Positions 34,413 through 42,824 of a stretch of 64,000 nucleotides of DNA are shown here, piece after piece. A model generated the notes under the pieces. It was not told the DNA's origin. It was given only the letters and a program-made list of their open reading frames with translations, and made no database searches. The stretch is from contig CAZAEW010000016.1 in NCBI GenBank assembly GCA_964484065.1, forward strand, positions 1 to 64,000. The letters run 5' to 3'. The DNA is from JAEVLT01 sp964484065. Its GTDB lineage: Bacteria; Bacillota; Bacilli; Bacillales; Cytobacillaceae. Both the position numbers and the translations under genes were made by a program. The stretch's first letter is position 1, and every line of letters begins with the position of its first letter.

Positions 34413-35777
34413 ATGAGTGATTTATTTGCAGATCGCATTCCCCCGCAAAATATTGAAGCAGAGCAGGCTGTTTTGGGCGCTATTTTTCTGGAACCGTCTG
34501 CGTTAACATTGGCATCTGAAATCCTAATACCGGAAGATTTTTATCGTGCGGCCCATCAGCGCATTTTTAATGTGATGTTAAAGCTTAATGATGAGGGTAA
34601 AGCTGTTGATTTGATTACAGTTACTGAGGAACTGGCTGCTACTAAGCTGTTAGAGGATACCGGCGGCGTCAGCTATTTAAGTGAGCTTGCTGCAGCTGTA
34701 CCGACGGCGGCAAACATGGAGTATTATGCTAGAATCGTAGAAGAAAAATCATTGCTCCGCCGCTTAATCAGGACAGCAACCACCATTGCCCAGGACGGTT
34801 ATACGCGCGAGGATGAAGTGGAAACCGTCTTAGGTGAAGCGGAAAAAAGCATTCTGGAAGTAGCTCAGCGCAAGAATGCCGGTGCTTTTCATAATATTAA
34901 GGATGTTCTCGTACGAACCTACGATAATATTGAACTTATGCATCAGCGTGTTGGAGAAATAACCGGAATTGCGACGGGCTTTACAGAACTTGACCGGATG
35001 ACCGCCGGCTTTCAGCGCAATGATTTAATTATTGTCGGCGCCCGTCCTTCAGTCGGTAAAACGGCCTTTGCCCTTAATATTTCACAAAATGTTGCCACAA
35101 AAACGGGCGAAAATGTTGCGATTTTCAGTCTTGAAATGGGTGCAGAACAGCTTGTAATGCGGATGCTGTGTGCGGAAGGCAATATCGATGCACAGCGGCT
35201 CCGGACAGGATCGCTGACCGATGAAGACTGGGGCAAGCTGACCATGGCAATGGGCAGCCTTTCAAATGCCGGAATTTTTATTGATGATACACCAGGGGTT
35301 CGGGTAAATGACATTCGTGCTAAATGCCGCCGCTTGAAGCAGGAACACGGCTTAGGCATGATACTGATTGACTACTTGCAGCTTATTTTAGGAAGCGGAC
35401 GGTCAGGTGAAAATCGTCAGCAGGAAGTATCGGAAATTTCGAGATCATTAAAGCAGCTTGCTCGTGAACTGCAGGTCCCTGTCATTGCTCTTTCACAGCT
35501 TTCCCGTGGAGTGGAGCAGCGCCAGGATAAGCGCCCGATGATGTCTGATATTCGTGAATCAGGAAGTATCGAGCAGGATGCCGATATTGTCGCCTTCCTC
35601 TACCGTGATGACTACTATGATAAAGAGTCGGAAAACAAAAATATCATTGAAATCATTATTGCCAAGCAGCGTAACGGTCCAACCGGTACGGTTCAGCTTG
35701 CTTTTGTAAAAGAATATAATAAATTTGTGAATTTGGAGCGGCGCTTCGATGATTCGGGAATGCCCCCAGGTGCGTAA
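34413..35777 (+). CDS. dnaC: Replicative DNA helicase (DnaB family; B. subtilis DnaC)
   Basis: A hexameric helicase of 454 residues, the same length as B. subtilis DnaC. The N-terminal collar (PPQNIEAEQAVLGAIF) precedes the RecA-like motor with Walker A GARPSVGKTAF near 208-218 and Walker B MILIDYLQL. The ATG at 34413 is chosen for its TAGGAGG site and the conserved MSDLFADR start. The symbol dnaB is used outside the Bacillus naming system. Confidence 0.97.
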   Translation: MSDLFADRIPPQNIEAEQAVLGAIFLEPSALTLASEILIPEDFYRAAHQRIFNVMLKLNDEGKAVDLITVTEELAATKLLEDTGGVSYLSELAAAVPTAANMEYYARIVEEKSLLRRLIRTATTIAQDGYTREDEVETVLGEAEKSILEVAQRKNAGAFHNIKDVLVRTYDNIELMHQRVGEITGIATGFTELDRMTAGFQRNDLIIVGARPSVGKTAFALNISQNVATKTGENVAIFSLEMGAEQLVMRMLCAEGNIDAQRLRTGSLTDEDWGKLTMAMGSLSNAGIFIDDTPGVRVNDIRAKCRRLKQEHGLGMILIDYLQLILGSGRSGENRQQEVSEISRSLKQLARELQVPVIALSQLSRGVEQRQDKRPMMSDIRESGSIEQDADIVAFLYRDDYYDKESENKNIIEIIIAKQRNGPTGTVQLAFVKEYNKFVNLERRFDDSGMPPGA

Positions 35778-35832
35778 TCAGACAAGGTTAACTAGTTTTA
35801 TTGGTTAGCCTTTTTTTATTGATAGATTACTA

Positions 35833-35877
35833 TTTTACGAACGTATTTTAATGGATTAATATAAAACGTTCGTGTTT
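35833..35877 (+). promoter_or_regulatory. Candidate PurR boxes upstream of purA
   Basis: Two inverted CGAAC cores (35838-35842 and complement 35868-35872) lie in AT-rich flanks resembling the PurBox AWWWCCGAACWWT, about 19 bp apart. B. subtilis PurR represses purA through such paired boxes. They lie directly before the purA promoter. Confidence 0.65.
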
Positions 35878-35879
35878 AA

Positions 35880-35909
35880 TTGACTTTACAATAGAAAAAT
35901 TGGTAAACT
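35880..35909 (+). promoter_or_regulatory. purA promoter
   Basis: TTGACT (35880-35885) and TAAACT (35904-35909) have an 18-bp spacer. The site lies immediately downstream of the PurR-like boxes. Confidence 0.65.
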
Positions 35910-35962
35910 GTTTCTGGGTAAAAAAGTTTTAATTTGTGGTTTAACTTTTGGAGGTGCTATAC

Positions 35963-37255
35963 ATGTCATCAGTAGTGGTTGTAGGAACACAATGGGGGGA
36001 CGAAGGAAAAGGGAAAATTACCGACTTTCTTTCTGAAAATGCGGAGGTTGTTGCCCGTTATCAAGGCGGAGATAATGCCGGTCATACCATTAAATTTAAT
36101 GGTGAAACATATAAATTGCGTTTGATTCCATCAGGGATTTTTAATAAAGAAAAAATTTGTGTTATTGGCAATGGTATGGTTGTTAATCCAAAGTCCCTTG
36201 TCGAGGAGCTTGCAGGGCTGAATAAAAGAGGAATCACGACAGATAATCTGCGGATCAGCAATCGTGCTCATGTCATCCTGCCTTATCATTTAAAATTAGA
36301 TGAGGTAGAGGAAGCAAGTAAAGGTTCTAATAAAATTGGCACAACGAAAAAAGGAATCGGCCCTGCCTATATGGATAAGGCTGCCCGTGTCGGTATTCGT
36401 ATGGCTGACTTATTGGACCGTGAAGTGTTCGAAGAAAAACTGGAGCGTAGCCTTAAAGAAAAGAACCGTTTGTTTGAGCGGATTTATGAAACAACCGGTT
36501 TTACAAAAGAAGAAATTCTTGATGAGTACTATGAATATGGACAGCAAATTAAGAAATATGTATGTGACACATCCGTGATTCTTAATGATGCCTTAGATGA
36601 AGGCCGCCGTGTGCTTTTTGAAGGTGCACAAGGGGTCATGCTTGATATCGACCAAGGTACATATCCATTTGTTACTTCTTCCAATCCAGTAGCTGGCGGT
36701 GTAACAATTGGTTCCGGTGTCGGTCCAACAAAAATCAGCCATGTCGTAGGTGTTTGTAAAGCTTACACATCCCGTGTAGGTGATGGCCCATTCCCTACTG
36801 AATTGCTTAATGAGATAGGTGACCGCATTCGCGAAGTAGGCCGTGAGTATGGTACAGTAACGGGACGCCCTCGCCGCATTGGCTGGTTTGACAGCGTTGT
36901 TGTCCGCCATGCCCGCCGTGTCAGCGGTATTACGGATCTCTCTCTGAATTCAGTTGACGTTTTAACCGGTCTGGAAACGGTAAAAATTTGTACAGCTTAT
37001 CGTTATGACGGACAAGTGATTAATGAATATCCTGCAAACTTAAATATTCTCAAAAAATGCGAGCCTGTTTATGAGGAACTTCCTGGCTGGACAGAAGATA
37101 TTACCGCCTGTAAGTCTTTAGATCAGCTTCCGGAAAATGCCCGCCACTATATTGAGCGTATTTCTCAGCTGACAGGAATTCCATTGTCCACTTTCTCAGT
37201 TGGACCTGCCCGCGAACAAACAAATATTGTAAGCAATCCTTGGAGACAAATCTAA
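35963..37255 (+). CDS. purA: Adenylosuccinate synthetase
   Basis: Makes adenylosuccinate from IMP, GTP and aspartate, the first committed step to AMP. It has 430 residues, the B. subtilis length. The P-loop-like GDEGKGK is at 12-18 with catalytic Asp13; the NAGHTI motif follows near 38-43. The ATG at 35963 has GGAGGTG upstream; five earlier open codons include that site. It sits between dnaC and the tRNA cluster, as in B. subtilis. Confidence 0.98.
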   Translation: MSSVVVVGTQWGDEGKGKITDFLSENAEVVARYQGGDNAGHTIKFNGETYKLRLIPSGIFNKEKICVIGNGMVVNPKSLVEELAGLNKRGITTDNLRISNRAHVILPYHLKLDEVEEASKGSNKIGTTKKGIGPAYMDKAARVGIRMADLLDREVFEEKLERSLKEKNRLFERIYETTGFTKEEILDEYYEYGQQIKKYVCDTSVILNDALDEGRRVLFEGAQGVMLDIDQGTYPFVTSSNPVAGGVTIGSGVGPTKISHVVGVCKAYTSRVGDGPFPTELLNEIGDRIREVGREYGTVTGRPRRIGWFDSVVVRHARRVSGITDLSLNSVDVLTGLETVKICTAYRYDGQVINEYPANLNILKKCEPVYEELPGWTEDITACKSLDQLPENARHYIERISQLTGIPLSTFSVGPAREQTNIVSNPWRQI

Positions 37256-37269
37256 TCTATACGGGTCTC

Positions 37270-37306
37270 GGGTCTGGCCTCTCAAAAGGGGCCGGACCCA
37301 ATTTTT
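37270..37306 (+). terminator. Terminator after purA
   Basis: A 10-bp GC-rich stem (37270-37279 with 37290-37299, one G-T pair) is followed by AATTTTT. Confidence 0.88.
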
Positions 37307-37365
37307 CGTGTTTTTTAGAAATTATGCACGTTTTAATATTTTTTTCTATTAAATCAAAAAAAGAC

Positions 37366-37395
37366 TTGCACAACTTCAAAATTCTATGATATTAT
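37366..37395 (+). promoter_or_regulatory. tRNA cluster promoter
   Basis: TTGCAC (37366-37371) and TATTAT (37390-37395) with an 18-bp spacer lie 31 bp before the first tRNA-like sequence. Confidence 0.65.
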
Positions 37396-37425
37396 AAAAA
37401 ACGTCGTCACAAACTATTCAATAAT

Positions 37426-37451
37426 GAGCCATTAGCTCAATTGGTAGAGCA
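37426..37451 (+). pseudogene. Truncated tRNA-Lys 5' part
   Basis: The first 26 nt of a tRNA-Lys (acceptor strand, D arm up to GAGCA) are present, differing from the complete tRNA-Lys at 37649 by two bases in the D loop. The anticodon arm, T arm and 3' acceptor strand do not follow; an unrelated structured segment does. Confidence 0.8.
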
Positions 37452-37648
37452 CGTTTGAATATGCTTCATTGAATATTCATCAGTGTACCCATCGAGCTGC
37501 TGCTTGAGTAAGCTTTCTGAGATGGGGACGATTTATCTAGGGTTGCATTTTGTAGCAATCTTTAAACGCCGAACCGCTGCTTGGATAAGCTTTCTGAGGC
37601 GGGGACATCTGACGAATGTTCTAAAAGAGTAGGAATTATATTAAGTAC
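37452..37648 (+). other. Structured segment joined to the tRNA-Lys 5' part
   Basis: This 197-nt non-coding segment has several possible hairpins: TGAATAT/ATATTCA (37456-37479), CCCATC/GATGGG (37488-37526), GGTTGC/GCAATC (37541-37560) and CGCC/GGCG (37567-37601). It ends in GTAGGAATTATATTAAGTAC before tRNA-Lys. The second and fourth hairpins have the same 27-nt loop plan, and a third copy lies at 38059-38097. Confidence 0.6.
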
Positions 37649-37724
37649 GAGCCATTAGCTCAGTCGGTAGAGCATCTGACTTTTAATCAGAGGGTCGAAG
37701 GTTCGAGTCCTTCATGGCTCACCA
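37649..37724 (+). tRNA. tRNA-Lys (anticodon TTT)
   Basis: A complete cloverleaf: acceptor GAGCCAT/ATGGCTC, D arm, anticodon loop CTTTTAA with TTT, and T arm with GGTTCGAGTCC. CCA is encoded. It is the first complete tRNA of a Lys-Glu-Asp-Phe cluster equal to the B. subtilis trnY set between purA and walR. Confidence 0.97.
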
Positions 37725-37738
37725 TTTACATGATCTAT

Positions 37739-37810
37739 GGCCCCTTGGTCAAGCGGTTAAGACACCGCCCTTTCACGGCGGTAACACGGGTTCGAATCCC
37801 GTAGGGGTCA
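37739..37810 (+). tRNA. tRNA-Glu (anticodon TTC)
   Basis: A complete cloverleaf with acceptor GGCCCCT/AGGGGTC and anticodon loop CTTTCAC. The terminal CCA is not encoded and must be added after transcription. Confidence 0.97.
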
Positions 37811-37884
37811 TTGGCATTTGCCAAATCGTAACAGGACATACAAATAACAGCATTCTAGCTGAAAGTCATCATGAATATTCATCT

Positions 37885-37961
37885 GGTCCGGTAGTTCAGC
37901 TGGTTAGAATGCCTGCCTGTCACGCAGGAGGTCGCGGGTTCGAGTCCCGTCCGGACCGCCA
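37885..37961 (+). tRNA. tRNA-Asp (anticodon GTC)
   Basis: A complete cloverleaf with acceptor GGTCCGG/CCGGACC, anticodon loop CTGTCAC and encoded CCA. Confidence 0.97.
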
Positions 37962-37996
37962 CGATATAAAATTAAGTAAGTAAACAATATTAATAC

Positions 37997-38022
37997 GGCC
38001 CGGTAGCTCAGTCGGTAGAGCA
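37997..38022 (+). pseudogene. Truncated tRNA 5' part, Phe-like
   Basis: 26 nt equal to the 5' end of the downstream tRNA-Phe except for one acceptor base (GGCCCGG versus GGCTCGG), again ending at GAGCA. It breaks off at the same tRNA position as the truncated tRNA-Lys at 37426 and is followed by the same type of segment. Confidence 0.8.
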
Positions 38023-38144
38023 CGTTCGAATAAGCTACCATGAATAAGCTTCAGCGTACCCATCGAGCTGCTGCTTGCATAGGCTTTCTGAGATGGGGAC
38101 GAAGGTAAAACCCACAAAAGAAGATTAGGAAATATATTAATTAT
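38023..38144 (+). other. Structured segment joined to the tRNA-Phe-like 5' part
   Basis: This 122-nt segment starts CGTTCGAATA, like the first copy's CGTTTGAATA. It carries the CCCATC/GATGGG hairpin at 38059-38097 with an inner GCTT/AGGC stem where copy 1 has GCTT/AAGC. It ends in TTAGGAAATATATTAATTAT before tRNA-Phe. It is shorter than copy 1 because it has one rather than two of the main hairpins. Confidence 0.6.
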
Positions 38145-38217
38145 GGCTCGGTAGCTCAGTCGGTAGAGCAAAGGACTGAAAATCCTTGTGTCGGCGGTTC
38201 GATTCCGTCCCGAGCCA
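38145..38217 (+). tRNA. tRNA-Phe (anticodon GAA)
   Basis: A complete cloverleaf with acceptor GGCTCGG/CCGAGCC and anticodon loop CTGAAAA. CCA is not encoded. It is the last of the cluster and is followed at once by a terminator. Confidence 0.96.
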
Positions 38218-38221
38218 TCCC

Positions 38222-38254
38222 AAAAGGAGCTTGTGTTGCGCAAGCTCCTTTTAT
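38222..38254 (+). terminator. Terminator of the tRNA cluster
   Basis: A 12-bp stem AAAAGGAGCTTG/CAAGCTCCTTTT with a 7-nt loop ends in a T run. From here to the next gene (38255-38602) there is only AT-rich sequence with a weak WalR-like site. Confidence 0.9.
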
Positions 38255-38472
38255 ATGTTACAAAAACTAAAAGTATTGTAATGAAAGATCCTATATTTTA
38301 CAAATAAACACGAAAATTGTCGTTTTTTGAAAGGTTGATTCCCCCACCCGTATTTACCCTAAAACTATTGATATTTAAGGATTTTACAAAGTTTTTCCTG
38401 TTCATTAAACCTCAAAAATCCCCTCTCATTATTTACAATGCCCGTCGTAAAATGTCAGGTTTTATACAATTA

Positions 38473-38489
38473 TGTTACATTATCGATAC
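38473..38489 (+). promoter_or_regulatory. Weak candidate WalR box
   Basis: TGTTAC-N5-CGATAC compares with the WalR consensus TGTWAH-N5-TGTWAH: the first half fits fully and the second at four of six positions. It lies 114 bp before a peptidoglycan hydrolase gene, a typical WalR target class. Confidence 0.3.
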
Positions 38490-38602
38490 TTCGAATTCTT
38501 TTTCTGTGTAATATGGTAAAGTAAAAAATGTCAAGTTTAAAAGTTTCTAATTTACAAAACTATTTTTACTGATTTGGTTCCGTAATCTAGGGAGGATATT
38601 GA

Positions 38603-40072
38603 ATGAAGTTTTCGAAACAAACGCTGTCCAATCTTACGGACAAAGCAAAAAAGTATATTAATACCCCTGTGAAAAAAGCCGTAATTACGACAGTTGCTAT
38701 TGCAGCTATTGCATTCCACCCATACCCAGTTGCCTTTGCAGACAATTCAAAATTAACCACTGTTTACTATGTTTATTTGAACGATACATACCTTGGTACA
38801 GTCACCAATAAAAATATTGTAAACAAAATCATTGCTGAAAAAGTAAAAACAATGGAAAAATCCTATAAAGATTTAGATTTTCAAATAGGAACACAACTCA
38901 AATTTATTCCTGAACAAGTTTTCGAATCTACTGCTGATAATCAAAAAACAATCAAAAATCTTGAAAACGCTATCGAGTTTAAAGCAGAAGCGGCAGCCAT
39001 TATCATTGACGGGAAACCTGCTGTTTATCTGGAAAATAAAGCTGCAGCTGAAGATGCCATTAAAAAGCTCAAACTTCAGTATGTTACAGAAGAACAATTA
39101 AAAGAGTTTGAGTCTAGAAGTGCAAATTCTGAACTTCCTCCTCTGAAAGACAATGAAACTCGTATACTGAATATTCAACTATCAAAAAAGGTTTCAGTTG
39201 AATCCGAAGCCGCCAGCCCTGGTGAAATTTTGAATGAAGACCAAGCAGTAAGCTTCCTCCAAAAAGGAACTTTGGAGGAAACAAAGTACAAGGTTAAGGA
39301 TGGAGACGTTCTTGGATCGATCGCGAACGATAATGGATTAAAGCTTACTGATGTACTTGCCTTAAATCCTGGTTTAACGGCTGATTCCGTATTAAAAATC
39401 GACCAAGAAATTAATATTACTGTGCCAAAGCCATTTGTTGAAGTAGTGGTTGAAAAAGAAATGAACCAGCAGGAAGCTATTCCGTTCGAAACTCAAGTAA
39501 CGGACGATGCATCAATGAATAAAGGCGACTCAAAAGTGACCCAAGAAGGTCAAGAAGGACTTCAAAGTGTTACTTATCACGTTTCGGAAAAAAATGGCGC
39601 AGCAATCACAAAAGATGTAACGAAGCAATCTGTTCTTAAACAGCCGGTTAACCGTGTAGTCGTACAAGGAACGAAGGTCATTCCTTCACGGGGAGAAGGC
39701 AGTTTTGCCTGGCCGACTGGAGGAGGCTATGTTTCAAGCCAAATGGGTTACCGATGGGGCAAGCTTCATAAAGGAATCGATATAGCAAGACCGAGCAATC
39801 CGACAATTAAAGCGGCTGACAATGGCGTCGTAACCTTTGCCGGATGGGATTCCGGAGGGTATGGCAATAAAGTGATTATTAACCATCAGAATGGATTTAC
39901 AACTCTTTATGGTCATATGTCTTCTATTAGTGTAAGAGTAGGTCAAACGGTATCTAAAGGACAAGCGATTGGCATAATGGGAGCAACCGGTGATGCAACA
40001 GGAGTCCACCTCCATTTTGAAGTAACCAAAAATGGTGCTCTGCAAAATCCGCTAAGCTTTTTGGGAAGATAA
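38603..40072 (+). CDS. Secreted M23 peptidoglycan endopeptidase with LysM and G5-like domains
   Basis: A 489-residue exported cell-wall hydrolase. A signal sequence (about 20-47, ending AFA before DNSK) is followed by a helical region, a LysM repeat near 230-275 (YKVKDGDVLGSIANDNGL), a G5-like segment, and a C-terminal M23 domain. Zinc ligands are visible in GKLHKGIDIA and VHLHFEV. It lies just before walR-walK, and such hydrolases are commonly controlled by that system. The ribosome-binding site is GGGAGG. Confidence 0.92.
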   Translation: MKFSKQTLSNLTDKAKKYINTPVKKAVITTVAIAAIAFHPYPVAFADNSKLTTVYYVYLNDTYLGTVTNKNIVNKIIAEKVKTMEKSYKDLDFQIGTQLKFIPEQVFESTADNQKTIKNLENAIEFKAEAAAIIIDGKPAVYLENKAAAEDAIKKLKLQYVTEEQLKEFESRSANSELPPLKDNETRILNIQLSKKVSVESEAASPGEILNEDQAVSFLQKGTLEETKYKVKDGDVLGSIANDNGLKLTDVLALNPGLTADSVLKIDQEINITVPKPFVEVVVEKEMNQQEAIPFETQVTDDASMNKGDSKVTQEGQEGLQSVTYHVSEKNGAAITKDVTKQSVLKQPVNRVVVQGTKVIPSRGEGSFAWPTGGGYVSSQMGYRWGKLHKGIDIARPSNPTIKAADNGVVTFAGWDSGGYGNKVIINHQNGFTTLYGHMSSISVRVGQTVSKGQAIGIMGATGDATGVHLHFEVTKNGALQNPLSFLGR

Positions 40073-40083
40073 ATAGGATTAAA

Positions 40084-40113
40084 AAAAGTCTCTAGGTGCA
40101 CTAGAGACTTTTC
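40084..40113 (+). terminator. Terminator after the M23 peptidase gene
   Basis: A 12-bp perfect stem AAAAGTCTCTAG/CTAGAGACTTTT with a 5-nt loop; the T run is part of the stem. Confidence 0.8.
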
Positions 40114-40280
40114 TGGCATTTAGGAAATAATAGGATGGAAAAAGCAGATCACCCTATCAAAACGATGTTTGTTAATTACAGCAAAATGGTGAATTAAGCT
40201 TGATAACATGGTAAAGTTAATAGAGAAAATAGATATTTGAAATGCTAATTAATAGATATTTTTGAAAGGAACAGTGGGAT

Positions 40281-40991
40281 ATGGTGAAAAAAGTTCTCGT
40301 TGTTGATGATGAAAAGCCGATTGCTGATATTTTGCAATTTAACCTTAAAAAAGAAGGTTTTGATGTTTATTGCGCTTATGATGGAAATGAAGCTGTCAAA
40401 ATGGTTGAGGAAATTCAGCCTGACATTATTCTTCTTGATATTATGCTCCCATTGCGTGATGGAATGGAAGTATGCCGCGAGGTACGGAAAAAATACGATA
40501 TGCCGATTATTATGCTGACAGCAAAGGATTCTGAGATTGATAAAGTACTTGGCCTTGAACTTGGTGCGGATGACTACGTGACAAAGCCCTTCAGTACGAG
40601 GGAATTGATTGCAAGGGTTAAAGCCAATTTACGCCGGCATCAATCCCTTGCTTCACAGACAGCTGCAGAAGAGGATACAAATGAGATTGAAATTGGAGCT
40701 CTTGTCATCCACCCTGATGCTTATATTGTTTCCAAATACGGTGAAACGATTGAATTGACCCACCGTGAATTTGAATTGCTCCATTATCTTGCTAAGCATA
40801 TTGGCCAGGTTATGACCCGTGAACATTTACTGCAAACGGTCTGGGGATATGATTATTTCGGAGATGTTCGGACTGTTGACGTTACGGTAAGAAGACTGCG
40901 GGAAAAAATTGAAGATACCCCAAGCCATCCAACATGGATTGTGACCCGCAGGGGAGTAGGATACTATTTGCGGAATCCTGAACAGGAGTAA
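40281..40991 (+). CDS. walR: Two-component response regulator WalR (YycF)
   Basis: A 236-residue OmpR-type regulator of cell-wall metabolism, usually essential in Bacillus. The receiver domain has the acidic pair Asp9-Asp10 and the phosphorylated Asp53 in LLDIMLP; the conserved Lys is in YVTKPFS. The C-terminal winged helix contains LTHREFELLHYL and VDVTVRRLREKIE. It heads the operon walR-walK-walH-walI-walJ-htrC. Confidence 0.98.
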   Translation: MVKKVLVVDDEKPIADILQFNLKKEGFDVYCAYDGNEAVKMVEEIQPDIILLDIMLPLRDGMEVCREVRKKYDMPIIMLTAKDSEIDKVLGLELGADDYVTKPFSTRELIARVKANLRRHQSLASQTAAEEDTNEIEIGALVIHPDAYIVSKYGETIELTHREFELLHYLAKHIGQVMTREHLLQTVWGYDYFGDVRTVDVTVRRLREKIEDTPSHPTWIVTRRGVGYYLRNPEQE

Positions 40992-40997
40992 GCCTTT

Positions 40998-42824
40998 ATG
41001 AGAAAGGTAGGTTTTTTTCAATCTATACACGTTAAATTTGTTATTATTTATGTTTTGCTTATTTTAATTGCGATGCAAATTATCGGTGTGTACTTTGTCA
41101 GGCAGCTTGAGGAAACACTAAGAACGAATTTTCAAACGTCGATTAAAGAGCGGGTTAATTTGCTTGCCTACAATGTTGTTCAGGAGATGGAAAAGGACAG
41201 AACCCCGCAGGACCCTACTGTAGAGGAAGCCATCAAAAAGGTTTTAAGAGATTTTTCTGCGGTGGATATTTCTGAAGTACAGGTCATCGACCGTTCCTTA
41301 AAAATACTCGGCACATCTGATTCCAATAATCAGGGTGTTGTCGGCCAGCGAACAACGGAATTGAAAATTAAGCGTTCAATGGTTCTTGAAGAAGAACAAA
41401 GCAATATCTTGATTGATCCGCAAACAGGACACCGAATATGGGTTTTAGCAACTCCTATTAAATCTGGCAACAAAGTGATCGGTTCTATTTATCTTGTCGC
41501 TAAAATTGAAAATGTGTTTGCCCAGATGAAAACCATCAATAATATCTTTGCATCAGGAACAGGTATTGCGCTATCCATTACAGCTGTATTAGGAATTTTA
41601 TTGGCCCAAACCATCACAAGGCCGATTGCTGATATGCGGAGACAGGCCCTTGCGATGACAAAGGGGAACTTTTCCCGAAAAGTTAAAGTTTATGGCTACG
41701 ATGAAATCGGTACGCTGGCAATCACCTTTAACAATTTGACCAAAAAGCTCCAAGAGGCACAGGCGATGACAGAAGGAGAAAGAAGAAAGCTTTCTTCTGT
41801 CTTGTCGTATATGACGGACGGAGTTATTGCTACAGACAGAAAAGGAAGAGTTATTTTAATCAATGACCCTGCTGTCGAAATGCTGGATGTTTCACGTGAA
41901 ACAGTTCTTTCGCAGCCGATTGTCACCTTGCTTGGATTAAGTGACACGTATTCATTCGAAGAATTGGTTGAGGTAAAAGATTCGCTCATTCTCGACTACA
42001 GTACAAAAAATAACCCCTATATCTTAAGGGCAAATCTTTCTGTTATTCAAAAGGAAACAGGATTTGTAAATGGATTAATTACCGTCCTTCATGATATAAC
42101 CGAACAGGAAAAAATCAATATGGAAAGACGGGAATTTGTTGCCAACGTATCACATGAACTGCGCACCCCGTTAACCACCATCAGGAGCTATTTGGAGGCG
42201 CTGGTTGATGGGGCATGGAAAGATGAAGAAATCGCACCGAACTTTTTAGAAGTCACCCGAAATGAAACCGAGCGGATGATCCGTCTAGTAAATGACCTCC
42301 TCCAGCTTTCAAAAATGGACAGCAAGGATTCTCAGCTTTTTATCGAATGGGTAAACTTTGTTGAATTCTTCCACCGCATCATTGACCGGTTTGAAATGTC
42401 GAAGGATCAAAATGTCACCTTTAAAAGAAGTCTGCCTGACAGAGCTATTTTCCTTGAAATTGACGAGGATAAACTCACACAGGTACTCGATAATATCATA
42501 ACCAACGCGATGAAATATTCCCCTGAGGGAGGACAAATAACCTTCTCCATTAATGAAGAGGATGATCGGATTATTGTCAGCATCAGCGACCAGGGAATGG
42601 GAATTCCAAAAGAAAATCTCGGCAAAATCTTCGACCGTTTTTACCGGGTTGATAAAGCCAGATCAAGAAAACTAGGCGGAACAGGCTTGGGACTTGCGAT
42701 TGCAAAGGAAATGGTGGAAGCCCACGGAGGGCGGATCTGGGCAAGAAGTGAGGAAGGAAAAGGAACAGAGATCTCGTTTTCCCTGCCTTACGATCGATCA
42801 TCGGAAGAGGATGAATGGGAATGA
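40998..42824 (+). CDS. walK: Sensor histidine kinase WalK (YycG)
   Basis: A 608-residue membrane kinase for WalR. Two membrane helices (about 10-30 and 180-205) enclose an extracellular PAS-like sensor, then come HAMP, a cytoplasmic PAS domain, the HisKA site SHELRTPLTTIR with His near 386, and the ATPase domain with GTGLGLAIAKEM. The gene begins 6 bp after walR. A perfect parS site lies within it. Confidence 0.98.
   Translation: MRKVGFFQSIHVKFVIIYVLLILIAMQIIGVYFVRQLEETLRTNFQTSIKERVNLLAYNVVQEMEKDRTPQDPTVEEAIKKVLRDFSAVDISEVQVIDRSLKILGTSDSNNQGVVGQRTTELKIKRSMVLEEEQSNILIDPQTGHRIWVLATPIKSGNKVIGSIYLVAKIENVFAQMKTINNIFASGTGIALSITAVLGILLAQTITRPIADMRRQALAMTKGNFSRKVKVYGYDEIGTLAITFNNLTKKLQEAQAMTEGERRKLSSVLSYMTDGVIATDRKGRVILINDPAVEMLDVSRETVLSQPIVTLLGLSDTYSFEELVEVKDSLILDYSTKNNPYILRANLSVIQKETGFVNGLITVLHDITEQEKINMERREFVANVSHELRTPLTTIRSYLEALVDGAWKDEEIAPNFLEVTRNETERMIRLVNDLLQLSKMDSKDSQLFIEWVNFVEFFHRIIDRFEMSKDQNVTFKRSLPDRAIFLEIDEDKLTQVLDNIITNAMKYSPEGGQITFSINEEDDRIIVSISDQGMGIPKENLGKIFDRFYRVDKARSRKLGGTGLGLAIAKEMVEAHGGRIWARSEEGKGTEISFSLPYDRSSEEDEWE
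41888..41903 (+). promoter_or_regulatory. parS site inside walK
   Basis: TGTTTCACGTGAAACA is a perfect 16-bp palindrome and an exact match to the parS consensus. Confidence 0.95.

Noticed and set aside
37452..37648. T-box riboswitch or Bacillaceae-1 RNA in the tRNA cluster
   Set aside because: There is no T-box antiterminator sequence (GGGTGGAACCGCG type) and no pair of RUCCU loops; the segment lies before tRNAs, not before an amino-acid gene.
37714..37983. Reading frames of about 90-105 codons across the tRNA genes on both strands
   Set aside because: They are translations of tRNA sequence, a well-known source of false genes.
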